The notes beneath the pieces were generated by a model. It searched no databases and had not been told where the DNA came from. It was given only the letters and a program-made list of their open reading frames with translations. Of a stretch of DNA of 55,706 nt, positions 17,931 to 26,270 are shown in pieces. Positions within the stretch are counted from its first letter, which is position 1. Every line of letters begins with the position of its first letter. Both the position numbers and the translations under genes were made by a program. Source of the DNA: Ruminococcus sp. (GTDB lineage: Bacteria > Bacillota > Clostridia > Oscillospirales > Ruminococcaceae). The DNA is taken from positions 1-55,706 of the forward strand of contig JAFYFU010000097.1 of NCBI GenBank assembly GCA_017543595.1, written 5' to 3'.

Positions 17931-20456
17931 TCAGACCTTTGCATCATACCAGCTTTCGCCCGTGTTTACATCAACGACAAGCGGAACTTTCATTTCATGT
18001 ACATTCTGCATTTCTTCCCTGAGAATTTCCGCACAGCGTTCCGCACAGGAAATATCCGATTCTATGATAAGTTCGTCATGAACCTGCAATATCAACTCCG
18101 CATTGAGATTCTCGGCTTTAAGCCTTTTATAGACGTTTATCATGGCGATTTTTATTAAGTCTGCGGCTGTACCCTGAACGGGGGTATTCATGGCGATTCT
18201 TTTTCCTGCCGCCTGTGCGACTTTATTTGACGATAAAATTTCGGGTATGCGTCTTTTGCGTCCGAACATTGTTGTAACGATTCCTGTTTCCTCGGCATTT
18301 TTAACGGTATTGGTCATAAATTCGTCAACTTTGGGATATTTCGCAAGATAGTCTTTTATATACTGCTTGGCTTTTTTGAGAGTTACGCCTATATCTTTTG
18401 AGAGGGAAAATGCGCCTATACCGTAGATTATTCCGAAATTGACGGCTTTTGCGGCACTTCTCATTTCGGGAGTAACCATTATTGCAGGCATATCGAAAAC
18501 CTGTGAGGCGGTCTGTGTATGGATATCCTCACCCGAAAGAAAAGCTTCCGTCATGTTCTTGTCACCGCAGAGATGCGCCATAACACGCAGTTCTATCTGG
18601 CTGTAATCGGCATCGACAAGGATTTTTCCCTTTTCCGCCGTGAAAAATTTTCTCATCTGCGAGCCGAGTTCTGTTCTTACGGGGATATTCTGCATATTCG
18701 GTTCAGTTGAAGAAATTCTTCCCGTTCTTGTTTCGGTCTGTCTGAAAGATGTATGGATTTTCCCGTCAGATGATACTTTATCGAGCAGACCCGTGACATA
18801 AGTCGATGTAAGCTTTGTATACTGACGGTATTTGAGGACGTTTTCTATTATGGGAGAATATCCACGGAGTTCTTCAAGGGCTTCCGCATTTGTTGAATAT
18901 CCGCTTTTTGTTTTCTTCATGGCAGGCAGTCCCATTTCTTCAAACAGGACAACTCCAAGCTGTTTCGGGGAGGATATATTAAATTCGTGACCTGCTTCTT
19001 CATAGATTTCCTTTGTGATTTCTTCCGTCATTTTTGATATCTTTTCGCCGAATTTCTTAACGCCGTCCTGATTTATGGTAATTCCGTGGTGTTCCATTGA
19101 GGCGAGAACTTCCGTCAGGGGCATTTCTATATTTTCAAGCAGACAGGTCATTCCCTGATTTTCTATTTCGGAACGCAGTTTTTCGGATAATCTTTTTATT
19201 GAAACAAGGTCTGCATATTCACCGTTTTCGGAACAATAATGTATTCCGTATTCTCCGCAGAGTTTATCGACAGCATAATCAACAGCGGAACTGTTCAGCA
19301 GATATCCGCAGATTTCAATATCTGTTTTCAGGTTTTTCAATACGGTATTATGAATCAATGCCCAGCGGTAATGTGGTTTTGCACAGACTGTTGATTTCTC
19401 ACATTCAGATTCAAAAAACAAACATATTATATTTTCGTCCGAGCTTGTATATATATTTTCCCCGTCACGGACAGAGAGTTTCCCGTCCCTGAAAATATAG
19501 TCGGCTTGTGCAAGGGAGAATATTGTATTTTCGTCAAGTTCCGATATTTTCGGTTCTATGGGATTATATTCTTCTTCTTCGACTTTCGGGGAATATACGG
19601 CTATATTCATTTTCTCCATAAGCTTGAACATTTCAAGACTTGTAAGCAGCTTGCTTATGCCCTCGTTGTCGGGAGAGGATATTTTATAATTGTTAAGGTC
19701 ATTGTCTATGGGTACATCACGCACAATAGTTGCAAGCCATTTGCTTTCCTTTGCGGATTCCCTGCCTTCGTCAAGCTTTGACTTAACGCCTTTTGAAAGG
19801 TCTGAGCCTTCAAAATTTTCATAAAGGTTTTCAATGGTCTTGTATTCCCGTATGAGAGTTTCGGCAGTTTTCTTTCCTATTCCCGCAACTCCCGATATAT
19901 TGTCGGAGGAATCTCCCATAAGTGCCTTAAAGTCTATAAGATTTATCGGTTCAAAACCGTATTCGTCAAAAAATTTTTGACAGTCATAAATATCGGTCTT
20001 GACATTCGCAGAGAAAATTATCTTTACTTTTTCGTCAATAAGCTGAAAACAGTCTTTGTCACCCGTCAGCACAAAACATTCGTTGTTGCTGTCGGAACAC
20101 ATTTTCGAGAGAGTGCCGAGAATATCGTCTGCCTCATAGCCCTCACATTCAACAACTTTTATTCCCATAAGATTGAGAAGATTTTTTATAATCGGCATTT
20201 GCTGTGCGAGTTCATCGGGCATTTTTTTTCGGTTAGCCTTGTAAGTTGATACTGATTTGTGCCTGAATGTAGGTTTTCTCATGTCAAAGGCAACCGCAGC
20301 GGAATCGGGCTTTATTTCGGAAAAAATTTTAAGATATACATTCATAAAACCGAATACTGCACCTGTCGGTATTCCGTCTTTATTTGTAAGAGGTGCTTTT
20401 ATCGCATAAAAAGCACGGTTCATAAGGCTGTTTCCGTCTATTGCAAGAAATTTCAT
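17931..20456 (-). CDS. polA: DNA polymerase I without a functional proofreading site
   Basis: 841 residues; ATG with GGAGG upstream. Residues 1 to about 290 are the 5' nuclease (LAIDGNSLMNRAFYA, YEADDILGTL, TGDKDCFQL). Residues about 310-470 occupy the 3'-5' exonuclease position but lack the acidic DxE, D and YxxxD catalytic set. The polymerase domain is complete: VDADYSQIELRVMAHL (motif A), RSAAKAVNFGIIYGIG (motif B) and QVHDE (motif C, 791-795). This is the common Gram-positive form, which fills gaps and removes RNA primers but does not proofread. It has its own promoter. Confidence 0.97.
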   Translation of the reverse strand: MKFLAIDGNSLMNRAFYAIKAPLTNKDGIPTGAVFGFMNVYLKIFSEIKPDSAAVAFDMRKPTFRHKSVSTYKANRKKMPDELAQQMPIIKNLLNLMGIKVVECEGYEADDILGTLSKMCSDSNNECFVLTGDKDCFQLIDEKVKIIFSANVKTDIYDCQKFFDEYGFEPINLIDFKALMGDSSDNISGVAGIGKKTAETLIREYKTIENLYENFEGSDLSKGVKSKLDEGRESAKESKWLATIVRDVPIDNDLNNYKISSPDNEGISKLLTSLEMFKLMEKMNIAVYSPKVEEEEYNPIEPKISELDENTIFSLAQADYIFRDGKLSVRDGENIYTSSDENIICLFFESECEKSTVCAKPHYRWALIHNTVLKNLKTDIEICGYLLNSSAVDYAVDKLCGEYGIHYCSENGEYADLVSIKRLSEKLRSEIENQGMTCLLENIEMPLTEVLASMEHHGITINQDGVKKFGEKISKMTEEITKEIYEEAGHEFNISSPKQLGVVLFEEMGLPAMKKTKSGYSTNAEALEELRGYSPIIENVLKYRQYTKLTSTYVTGLLDKVSSDGKIHTSFRQTETRTGRISSTEPNMQNIPVRTELGSQMRKFFTAEKGKILVDADYSQIELRVMAHLCGDKNMTEAFLSGEDIHTQTASQVFDMPAIMVTPEMRSAAKAVNFGIIYGIGAFSLSKDIGVTLKKAKQYIKDYLAKYPKVDEFMTNTVKNAEETGIVTTMFGRKRRIPEILSSNKVAQAAGKRIAMNTPVQGTAADLIKIAMINVYKRLKAENLNAELILQVHDELIIESDISCAERCAEILREEMQNVHEMKVPLVVDVNTGESWYDAKV

Positions 20457-20486
20457 AGGTATTCCTCCAAAAATAAGTATATTTTT

Positions 20487-20515
20487 ATTATAACATAAGG
20501 CAGTTAAAATAGCAA
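20487..20515 (-). promoter_or_regulatory. polA promoter
   Basis: On the minus strand TTGCTA (20515-20510), a 17-base spacer and perfect TATAAT (20492-20487) lie about 30 bases before the polA start codon. Confidence 0.7.
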
Positions 20516-20549
20516 GTATGACGAATAAATTATTTGCTTTATATTCGCC

Positions 20550-20579
20550 TTGACAATTGTCCCTGCGTTGTGATATAAT
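20550..20579 (+). promoter_or_regulatory. Promoter ahead of the 20606-20784 repeat and the 20802 gene
   Basis: Perfect TTGACA (20550-20555), 18-base spacer, perfect TATAAT (20574-20579). The predicted start is about 20586, so the transcript would carry the whole repeat/hairpin element in its leader. Confidence 0.75.
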
Positions 20580-20605
20580 TTCTATGAATCAGGCGAAATC
20601 TTAAA

Positions 20606-20784
20606 CAAGCCACAAAAGGCAAAATCTGACGATTTTAAATAGGGGGGCTTGGGGGGACAAAGCCGCCCCTTGACACAATGAACGAGAAAATCTTTGATTT
20701 TTGAGTGAATGTGTCAAGCCCAAAAGGGCGGCTCCCCCCATTCAAAATAATAGGCAAGCCACGAAAGGCAAAATCTGACGATTT
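20606..20784 (+). repeat. 30-bp direct repeats enclosing a large imperfect hairpin
   Basis: CAAGCCACAAAAGGCAAAAT and the ten bases after it (20606-20635) recur with one change at 20755-20784. Between them, GGGGG...GCCGCCCC TTGACACA (20651-20677) is complementary to TGTGTCAAG...GGGCGGC TCCCCC (20710-20739), with a small internal loop. The loop of the hairpin is about 32 bases. This fills most of the 345-base stretch between polA and the next gene. It could be a dispersed palindromic repeat or a structured leader; no coding capacity is seen. Confidence 0.65.
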
Positions 20785-20801
20785 CAGATAAGGAGACTAT
20801 C

Positions 20802-21506
20802 ATGGAAGAAAATAAATTACCCATACAAGAGGACAGCGTTTTCGGAAGCGGTCACGAAAATTTCTTCACTGACCCAGCCGTTGACGAAAAAACCAAAACT
20901 GCCGTTTCTCAGGCAAGCGAAATTTATCTGATTATAAAACAGCTCATCGAACAGAAAGAACAGGAATGGAAATTACTCGGTGGAAAAACTCCCCTCGCCG
21001 TCCTGCTCCGAAACGATATTTTTGAACTCGGTGCGTTTCTGTCAGCACTTTCGGGCGGATTCGGAAATTATACCCTTACAGTCCTTAACGGAATATGTGC
21101 GGTTGACGGATATATGGCAGGCAACAGAAAATTTGTCGAATATGTCGAAAACCTCGGTTTCGGAGAATTAATCGAGACTCATTCCTCGTCACCCGAAACA
21201 GAAAAGGCTCTCAACGCTTTTACCGACAGAAAAACAGGTTTCCTTGACGCTCTCACAAAGTTTCAGGACAATGACGATATTTCCATGATTTATTTCATGT
21301 ACGGCAGTCTTATAACTACCGAGGGAAATATCCTCCACGAAGCAAGCCGGACTATACAGTCAACTGTCGGCTGGAATAATTACCTTAAAACTCAGTACAC
21401 CGTACTTGCGGAACATCTCACGGGTTCTGCGGGCAAGGAATTTGATAAAGTCCTTTTCCCGTATCTTCAAAAAATAAATGACGAAATGAAAGAATATATG
21501 AAATAA
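20802..21506 (+). CDS. Soluble protein of unknown function
   Basis: 234 residues, ATG with AAGGAG upstream. No signal peptide or membrane helix stands out, and I do not recognise the family. It is acidic and largely helical, with segments such as SEIYLIIKQLIEQKEQEWKL, GNYTLTVLNGICAVDGYMAG and MIYFMYGSLITTEGNILHEA. It is a single-gene unit: it has its own promoter (20550), a leader filled by a repeat/hairpin element, and the next gene (yajC) has a separate promoter directly after its stop. Confidence 0.75.
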   Translation: MEENKLPIQEDSVFGSGHENFFTDPAVDEKTKTAVSQASEIYLIIKQLIEQKEQEWKLLGGKTPLAVLLRNDIFELGAFLSALSGGFGNYTLTVLNGICAVDGYMAGNRKFVEYVENLGFGELIETHSSSPETEKALNAFTDRKTGFLDALTKFQDNDDISMIYFMYGSLITTEGNILHEASRTIQSTVGWNNYLKTQYTVLAEHLTGSAGKEFDKVLFPYLQKINDEMKEYMK

Positions 21507-21510
21507 ATGC

Positions 21511-21539
21511 TTGCATTATTTATTCCCCTGTGATATAAT
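21511..21539 (+). promoter_or_regulatory. yajC promoter
   Basis: TTGCAT (21511-21516), 17-base spacer, perfect TATAAT (21534-21539). A 13-base palindrome GCCGTAATACGGC (21554-21566) lies just before the ribosome site and may form a small hairpin. Confidence 0.75.
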
Positions 21540-21581
21540 GATGTTTATGAACAGCCGTAATACGGCAGAATGGAGATATTT

Positions 21582-22082
21582 ATGAAGAAAAAAATCACAA
21601 CCGCAATTTTTTCAGCTTTTTCAACGGCAGTAACAGCGTCTTACTTTGCGCTTAATGCTTTCGCTGAGGAGGCAGCAGACGCAGCACAGCAGCCTGCTAT
21701 GGGTTCAACCGTTACAACCCTTATACTTCCGCTTGTTATCGTTTTTGCGCTCATGTATTTCATGCTTATCCGTCCCCAGAAAAAACAGGAACAGGAACTC
21801 AAAAATATGCAGAACAGTCTCGAAATAGGTGACGAAATTGTCACCCGTGACGGAATTATAGGCATGGTTGTCCGCATAGGAAAAGACAGCATTGTTGTCG
21901 AAACAGGCGGCGACAGAAATAAAATCCGCCTTAAAACTTGGGCTGTTGCCGAAAACGTAACCGCTAAGGAAAGAATGGCTGCAAATGCCCCCAAAAAAGA
22001 AAATCCCCTCGCAGCAGCAGGGCTTTCCAATGAGGCTGATACAAAAAAATCAAAAAAGAAAAAAGAAGATTCCGAGGAATAA
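21582..22082 (+). CDS. yajC: Preprotein translocase subunit YajC
   Basis: 166 residues from ATG 21582, which has TGGAG eight bases upstream; an ATG at 21570 would be too close to any ribosome site. After an unusual signal-peptide-like N-terminus (KKKITTAIFSAFSTAVTASY) comes the family core: TLILPLVIVFALMYFMLIRP, then QKKQEQELKNMQNSLEIGDE and IVTRDGIIGMVVRIGKD. YajC is an accessory membrane protein of the SecDF complex. secD and secF are not adjacent. The C-terminus is a lysine-rich tail. Confidence 0.93.
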   Translation: MKKKITTAIFSAFSTAVTASYFALNAFAEEAADAAQQPAMGSTVTTLILPLVIVFALMYFMLIRPQKKQEQELKNMQNSLEIGDEIVTRDGIIGMVVRIGKDSIVVETGGDRNKIRLKTWAVAENVTAKERMAANAPKKENPLAAAGLSNEADTKKSKKKKEDSEE

Positions 22083-22091
22083 TAATACAAG

Positions 22092-22132
22092 CCTCCGAAT
22101 AGAATTTTAAAAAGTTCTGTTCGGAGGTTTTT
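22092..22132 (+). terminator. yajC terminator whose 3' arm is the ribosome site of the next gene
   Basis: CCTCCGAA (22092-22099) pairs with TTCGGAGG (22120-22127), extended by AGAA/TTCT, then TTTTTC. The GGAGG at 22123-22127 is also the only ribosome site for the ATG at 22134. Confidence 0.75.
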
Positions 22133-22133
22133 C

Positions 22134-22532
22134 ATGCGCCGTAAACATATAAATATTCACGCAAACAAAATATCAAGCATATTGCTTTCGGTTCTGATTT
22201 CATCGGTTATTGTAACAGTCTGCTGTGTATTTTTTTCTTTCATAACGTCTGCCTTTATTAAAAATATGAAATTTTCCGTATTTTTTTCTTTTGCCTCATT
22301 GATTACAGGCTGTTGTGCAGGCACTTACATATGCGGAAAATACCGCCGTAAATCAGGGCTTTTATGCGGTACAGCCACAGGAATAACATTATATTTAATC
22401 ATATGCGTTACAGATATTATCTGCTTTGAAAGAATCCCCGATATAAAAAAACTCCTCCTGCTTGCCCTTGCGGGTGCAATAGGAGGAGTGGCAGGCGTTA
22501 ATTCAAAACGCCCGAAAAATTTAAGGGATTAG
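22134..22532 (+). CDS. TIGR04086-family membrane protein
   Basis: 132 residues with four hydrophobic helices (SSILLSVLISSVIVTVCCVF, FSFASLITGCCAGTYICG, LLCGTATGITLYLIICV, LLLLALAGAIGGVAGV). The TGCCAGTYICGKYRRKSGL stretch, with its small-residue helices, is characteristic of this Clostridial family of unknown function, usually found next to yajC as here. The start ATG lies 6 bases after the GGAGG that forms the 3' arm of the yajC terminator, so its translation depends on read-through and on opening that hairpin. Its 3' end overlaps the end of htrA by 4 bases, convergently. Confidence 0.85.
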   Translation: MRRKHINIHANKISSILLSVLISSVIVTVCCVFFSFITSAFIKNMKFSVFFSFASLITGCCAGTYICGKYRRKSGLLCGTATGITLYLIICVTDIICFERIPDIKKLLLLALAGAIGGVAGVNSKRPKNLRD

Positions 22533-23872
22533 AAATTGCCCGATGTATCTTCCATGAGCATAAATTCTATGTCGTAATACTGAACTTCCTTGTCTTTTGT
22601 GACATTGGCGCACTTGGCAGGTACTTTGTCGCCTGCCTTATATTTTGCGCTTATGGTGTCATAGAGTTCATTATAGTTCTGAACGGGCTTTCCGTCAATT
22701 TCAGTTATGAAGTCGCCCTTTTTGAGTTTTGTTTTTGCAATATCGCAGTCCTCGCTTATGTCAATGATATAAATGCCCTTGAAATCTTTCGGCAATTCAT
22801 ATCCGAGGTCTGATTCTATAACTTCAATCTGTTCTGCGCTGTCCATACCCGTGAGGGTTATGCCTATCCTGAAACGTCCCGACATATAGCCCTGGTCGAT
22901 AAGTTCTTCAATTATGGGCTTTACAGCGTTTATTGTTATCGCAAAGCCGAGCCCCTCATAACTGCTGCTGACATATTTTGAAGATGTGATTCCTATGACC
23001 TGACCGTACATATTGACGAGTGCGCCTCCCGAATTTCCCGGGCTTATAGCGGCATTTGTCTGTATACATTCCATTTCAAAGCCTGTTGAATCACTTCTTA
23101 TCTTACGCTTTACGGCTGAAACTATTCCGTCCGTCACGGAGCTTGTAAGTCCTGCGGGGTTTCCTATTGCAATAACCTGCTCCCCCACTATGACTTCATC
23201 GGAATTTCCGAGAATTGCGGGAGTAAGTTCCGATGAGGAAACTTTTATGACGGCGATATCCGTTTTTGAATCCCTGCCGATTATTTTTGCGTCAAGGATT
23301 TTTCCGTCAACAGTATGAATCGTGTGATAGCCGTCAGCCTTTAAAACATGGGCATTTGTGACAATATAGCCGTCCTTTGAAAGCACAACTCCCGAACCTG
23401 TTCCGTGGAGTTCTTTTTTCATGGAATCGCCGTAGGCATAAATTTCAACGATAGAAGACTTTACGGCTGCGGCTGCGCCTTCCGTTGTATACTTTCCGTT
23501 CTCGTCAACAAAATTTTTAAGGTCGTTTGCACCTTCGGGCTTTGCATTCTGGTAAAGAACGATATGTTCATTCGGAATCATATTCTGAATATTGCCCACG
23601 CCTTTTCTTATATCGGAAACTATGCCGTATACCGCAAGGACAGCGGAAATAACAAATACAAGGGCGGCAAGGACAAAAGTCCCACGTTCACGCCTTGCTC
23701 TTATTAATTTTTCTCTGCGTTCCTCGGAAGCTTTCATGGCATCGGCTTCGGCTCTGTCGAAATCGCTTACTCCGACAGGTTCATAATAGGGATTATAAAC
23801 GGGACGGGGCTGAGGTGTCCCCGAATCATATGACGGATTGTTATTCTCCGTAAAATTTCTGTCTTCGTCCAT
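22529..23872 (-). CDS. htrA: HtrA/DegP-type membrane-anchored serine protease with PDZ domain
   Basis: 447 residues. A cytoplasmic, proline-rich and charged N-terminus of about 64 residues is followed by one membrane helix (about 65-83). The trypsin-like domain carries His175 (TNAHVL), Asp205 (KTDIAVIKV) and Ser281 (SPGNSGGAL). A PDZ domain occupies roughly 340-440 (GIYIIDISEDCDIAKTKLKK, GDFITEIDGKPV). HtrA proteases handle misfolded exported proteins. It follows a response regulator and kinase in the same operon, like the CssRS-HtrA pairing in Bacillus, which suggests that the two-component system senses envelope stress. Gap to the kinase gene: 17 bases. Confidence 0.95.
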   Translation of the reverse strand: MDEDRNFTENNNPSYDSGTPQPRPVYNPYYEPVGVSDFDRAEADAMKASEERREKLIRARRERGTFVLAALVFVISAVLAVYGIVSDIRKGVGNIQNMIPNEHIVLYQNAKPEGANDLKNFVDENGKYTTEGAAAAVKSSIVEIYAYGDSMKKELHGTGSGVVLSKDGYIVTNAHVLKADGYHTIHTVDGKILDAKIIGRDSKTDIAVIKVSSSELTPAILGNSDEVIVGEQVIAIGNPAGLTSSVTDGIVSAVKRKIRSDSTGFEMECIQTNAAISPGNSGGALVNMYGQVIGITSSKYVSSSYEGLGFAITINAVKPIIEELIDQGYMSGRFRIGITLTGMDSAEQIEVIESDLGYELPKDFKGIYIIDISEDCDIAKTKLKKGDFITEIDGKPVQNYNELYDTISAKYKAGDKVPAKCANVTKDKEVQYYDIEFMLMEDTSGNF

Positions 23873-23889
23873 AAAACACTCCTTTATAA

Positions 23890-25329
23890 TTATTTTTTGC
23901 TTACAGTGTTCTGTCTTGGGTCTTCGGGTATCTGAATCTGAAACTCGGTATACTGACCGTAAACGCTTTTAACTACTATATTTCCGTTATGGAGATGTAC
24001 AATTTTTCTTGAAATTGAAAGACCCAGACCAAGACCCGTTGTATCTTTTCCCCTTGATGAATCCGTCTTGTAAAATCTGTCAAAAACCTGCTGTATTTCG
24101 GAATTTTTAAGACCCTCTCCCGTATTTCTTACGCCTACCGTGCATATGCCGTCTTTTTTCTCGAAAGTAAAGGAAAGCGTTCCGCCGTCATTTACGAATT
24201 TAACGGCATTTTCAACGAGGTTGTAAATTACCTGCTGCATGAGGTCAGCGTCAACTACTGCCATAAGCCTGCTGCTGTCAAGTTCTTCAAGCTGTAAATG
24301 TTTATCCTCTATTTTTTTCTCAAACATGAGGACTATCTGAATAACAAGGTCTGTGAGGTTTGTTTCCCTGAAATTCGGTGTCAGTGTTCCCGATTCAAAT
24401 TTTGTCATATTGAGCATTGAGCTTATAAGCATACGGAGTCTCTGAATTTCCTTTGAAACAAGGACAAGATATTCTGTCTGCTTTGATTTTTTGATAGTAC
24501 CGTCAAGTATTCCGTCAACAAATCCGCCTATTGTTGTCATAGGGGTTCTTAATTCGTGGGAAACATTTGCGATAAAGGTCTTGCTTGTTTCCTCGCTTGT
24601 TTCAACATCTGCGGCAAGGGAGTTTATATGTTCGGCAATATCCCTGAGCATTTCGGGCTTGTCGGTAGTAATTTTCTCCGAAAAATCTCCCTTTGCGTAT
24701 TTTTCGCATATTTCGTGAAATTCGTTTTCATACTCGGAATATTTGCGTATCTTATTTCTTATGATGAGATAAGCGGAGAAAACTCCCACGGAAGCGACAA
24801 TGACATAGATAAGGGCGATTTTAAGGCTGAATATATCTATATCGTCAACATCACCGTAAACAAGGACATATGCCGCAGAAGGCTGTGAAACGCCGTCTTT
24901 CAGCAATATTTTTGAACCGTAAAGCAGATAGGGTTCATTTGAGGATATAACCGCAGTATTGAGATGCAAATACACATCATCATCAATGATTTTCATAAAT
25001 TTTTTATCAAGGCTTGACGATTTTTCTGTTTCCGATATCAGGCATTTTCCTTCCTTGTCGTAAACATTCAGCATAAAGCCGTGGAGTTCCTTTATATTGC
25101 GCTGAAATGCAAGGATATCGTCCGTAATGACAGTGCCGTCCTTTTTGTATTCGTCTTTTATGCAGTTTATGAACAAATCGCCTGTTGATTTTAGTTCTTT
25201 GAGTTTTTCCTTTCTGAAAGCATAGGAGGCAAAACTAACCGTAACTATGCCCGATATGACGGCAACGAAAATAATGAGAAAAAGCGTATATCTTGAAATT
25301 CTGTAATATGTACTTTTCTGGCTGTCCAA
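23890..25329 (-). CDS. Membrane sensor histidine kinase
   Basis: 479 residues from a TTG start at 25329 (weak GAGATGATA upstream). Two membrane helices (about 14-37 and 170-191) bracket an extracellular sensor region of about 130 residues. A HAMP-like linker is followed by the phospho-acceptor His258 (ANVSHELRTPMTTIGGF). The ATPase part has NLVENAVKF (N box), VRNTGEG and TGLGLGLSISRKIV (G boxes). The partner is the OmpR-type regulator just upstream, and htrA lies downstream. Two hairpins lie between the regulator and kinase genes. Confidence 0.95.
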   Translation of the reverse strand: MDSQKSTYYRISRYTLFLIIFVAVISGIVTVSFASYAFRKEKLKELKSTGDLFINCIKDEYKKDGTVITDDILAFQRNIKELHGFMLNVYDKEGKCLISETEKSSSLDKKFMKIIDDDVYLHLNTAVISSNEPYLLYGSKILLKDGVSQPSAAYVLVYGDVDDIDIFSLKIALIYVIVASVGVFSAYLIIRNKIRKYSEYENEFHEICEKYAKGDFSEKITTDKPEMLRDIAEHINSLAADVETSEETSKTFIANVSHELRTPMTTIGGFVDGILDGTIKKSKQTEYLVLVSKEIQRLRMLISSMLNMTKFESGTLTPNFRETNLTDLVIQIVLMFEKKIEDKHLQLEELDSSRLMAVVDADLMQQVIYNLVENAVKFVNDGGTLSFTFEKKDGICTVGVRNTGEGLKNSEIQQVFDRFYKTDSSRGKDTTGLGLGLSISRKIVHLHNGNIVVKSVYGQYTEFQIQIPEDPRQNTVSKK

Positions 25330-25346
25330 TATATCATCTCTTTTCG

Positions 25347-25410
25347 TTCACGGGAAAACCCGTGAAAAATCAGGTTTATATAATTCAAGGCGGAAAAAAT
25401 CCGCCCTGAA
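25347..25410 (-). other. Two tandem hairpins between the response-regulator and kinase genes
   Basis: In the leftward transcript TTCAGGGCGGA/TCCGCCTTGAA (25410-25384) is followed by TTCACGGG/CCCGTGAA (25366-25347). Neither is followed by a proper T-run. They could set the regulator:kinase ratio through RNA stability or partial termination. Confidence 0.55.
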
Positions 25411-25413
25411 ATA

Positions 25414-26121
25414 TTATTCGTCCTCTTCGGCTTCAAACTTATAGCCTACGCCCCAAACGGTTTTCAAAGCCCATTTTTCAGAAATGCCTTCAAGCTTCTC
25501 ACGCAGTCTCTTTATGTGTACATCTATTGTTCTTGAATCTCCGTAGTATTCAAATCCCCATACTTCATCGAGAAGCTGGTCACGGGTATAGACCCTGTTG
25601 GGGTTTGACGCAAGGTAGAAAAGGAGTTCAAGTTCTTTCGGCGGAGTATCTATAACTTTTCCGTTTACTTTGAGTTCATATCTTGTCATATTCACGCAAA
25701 GCTTATCATAGCGCACTTCTTTTATTTCGGGTTCTACGTTTATATTTCCGACACGCCTTGTAACGGCATTTATACGGGCAATAACTTCCTTTGCGTCAAA
25801 GGGCTTTACGATATAATCGTCCGCACCGAGTTCAAGACCGATAACCTTGTCGATAGTTTCTCCCTTTGCGGTAATCATTATTATCGGAACATTTGATTTT
25901 TTTCTTATTCTGCGGCAGACCTCCCAGCCGTCAATGCCGGGGAGCATTATGTCAAGCAGAACCATATCTGGATTAAGGGCGTTGAATTTTACAACAGCCT
26001 CCTCGCCGTCATGTGAGAGAATAACGCTGTATCCGTCCTTTTCGAGATAAAGTCTGAGCAGGTCGCATATATTCTTATCATCGTCCACTATAAGAACTTT
26101 CAAACTTTTTTCGTTTGCCAT
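25414..26121 (-). CDS. OmpR/PhoB-family response regulator
   Basis: 235 residues, ATG with GAAGG upstream. The receiver domain (about 8-120) has the acidic pocket DDD at 13-15, the phospho-acceptor Asp57 in LLDIMLPGIDGWEV, and the conserved TAKGE lysine near 105. The C-terminal winged helix has ELELLFYLASNPNRVYTRDQ and the DNA-contact segment DSRTIDVHIKRLREKL. It is the first gene of the regulator-kinase-htrA operon. A near-perfect promoter lies upstream with repeated TTGTC/GACAA elements that might be autoregulatory sites. Confidence 0.95.
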   Translation of the reverse strand: MANEKSLKVLIVDDDKNICDLLRLYLEKDGYSVILSHDGEEAVVKFNALNPDMVLLDIMLPGIDGWEVCRRIRKKSNVPIIMITAKGETIDKVIGLELGADDYIVKPFDAKEVIARINAVTRRVGNINVEPEIKEVRYDKLCVNMTRYELKVNGKVIDTPPKELELLFYLASNPNRVYTRDQLLDEVWGFEYYGDSRTIDVHIKRLREKLEGISEKWALKTVWGVGYKFEAEEDE

Positions 26122-26168
26122 TTTATTACCTTCTTTCTCTGCATAATATGATGCATACTGTCAATTTT

Positions 26169-26197
26169 ATTATAACTCATATTGTCCAAATTGTCAA
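26169..26197 (-). promoter_or_regulatory. Promoter of the regulator-kinase-htrA operon
   Basis: On the minus strand TTGACA (26197-26192), a 17-base spacer and TATAAT (26174-26169). Related ATTGTC elements repeat on both sides (26158-26199), a possible autoregulation site. No hairpin terminator is visible for recG between here and 26271. Confidence 0.8.
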
Positions 26198-26270
26198 TTA
26201 AAAATCAACAAATTCTTACCAAAAATTAATTAAAGAAAATATTTTTATGATTATTATTAAAATTATTTTG

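Noticed and set aside
20606-20784. Insertion sequence remnant
   Set aside because: No transposase fragment and no clear target-site duplication beyond the 30-bp repeats themselves; kept as a repeat/hairpin element only.
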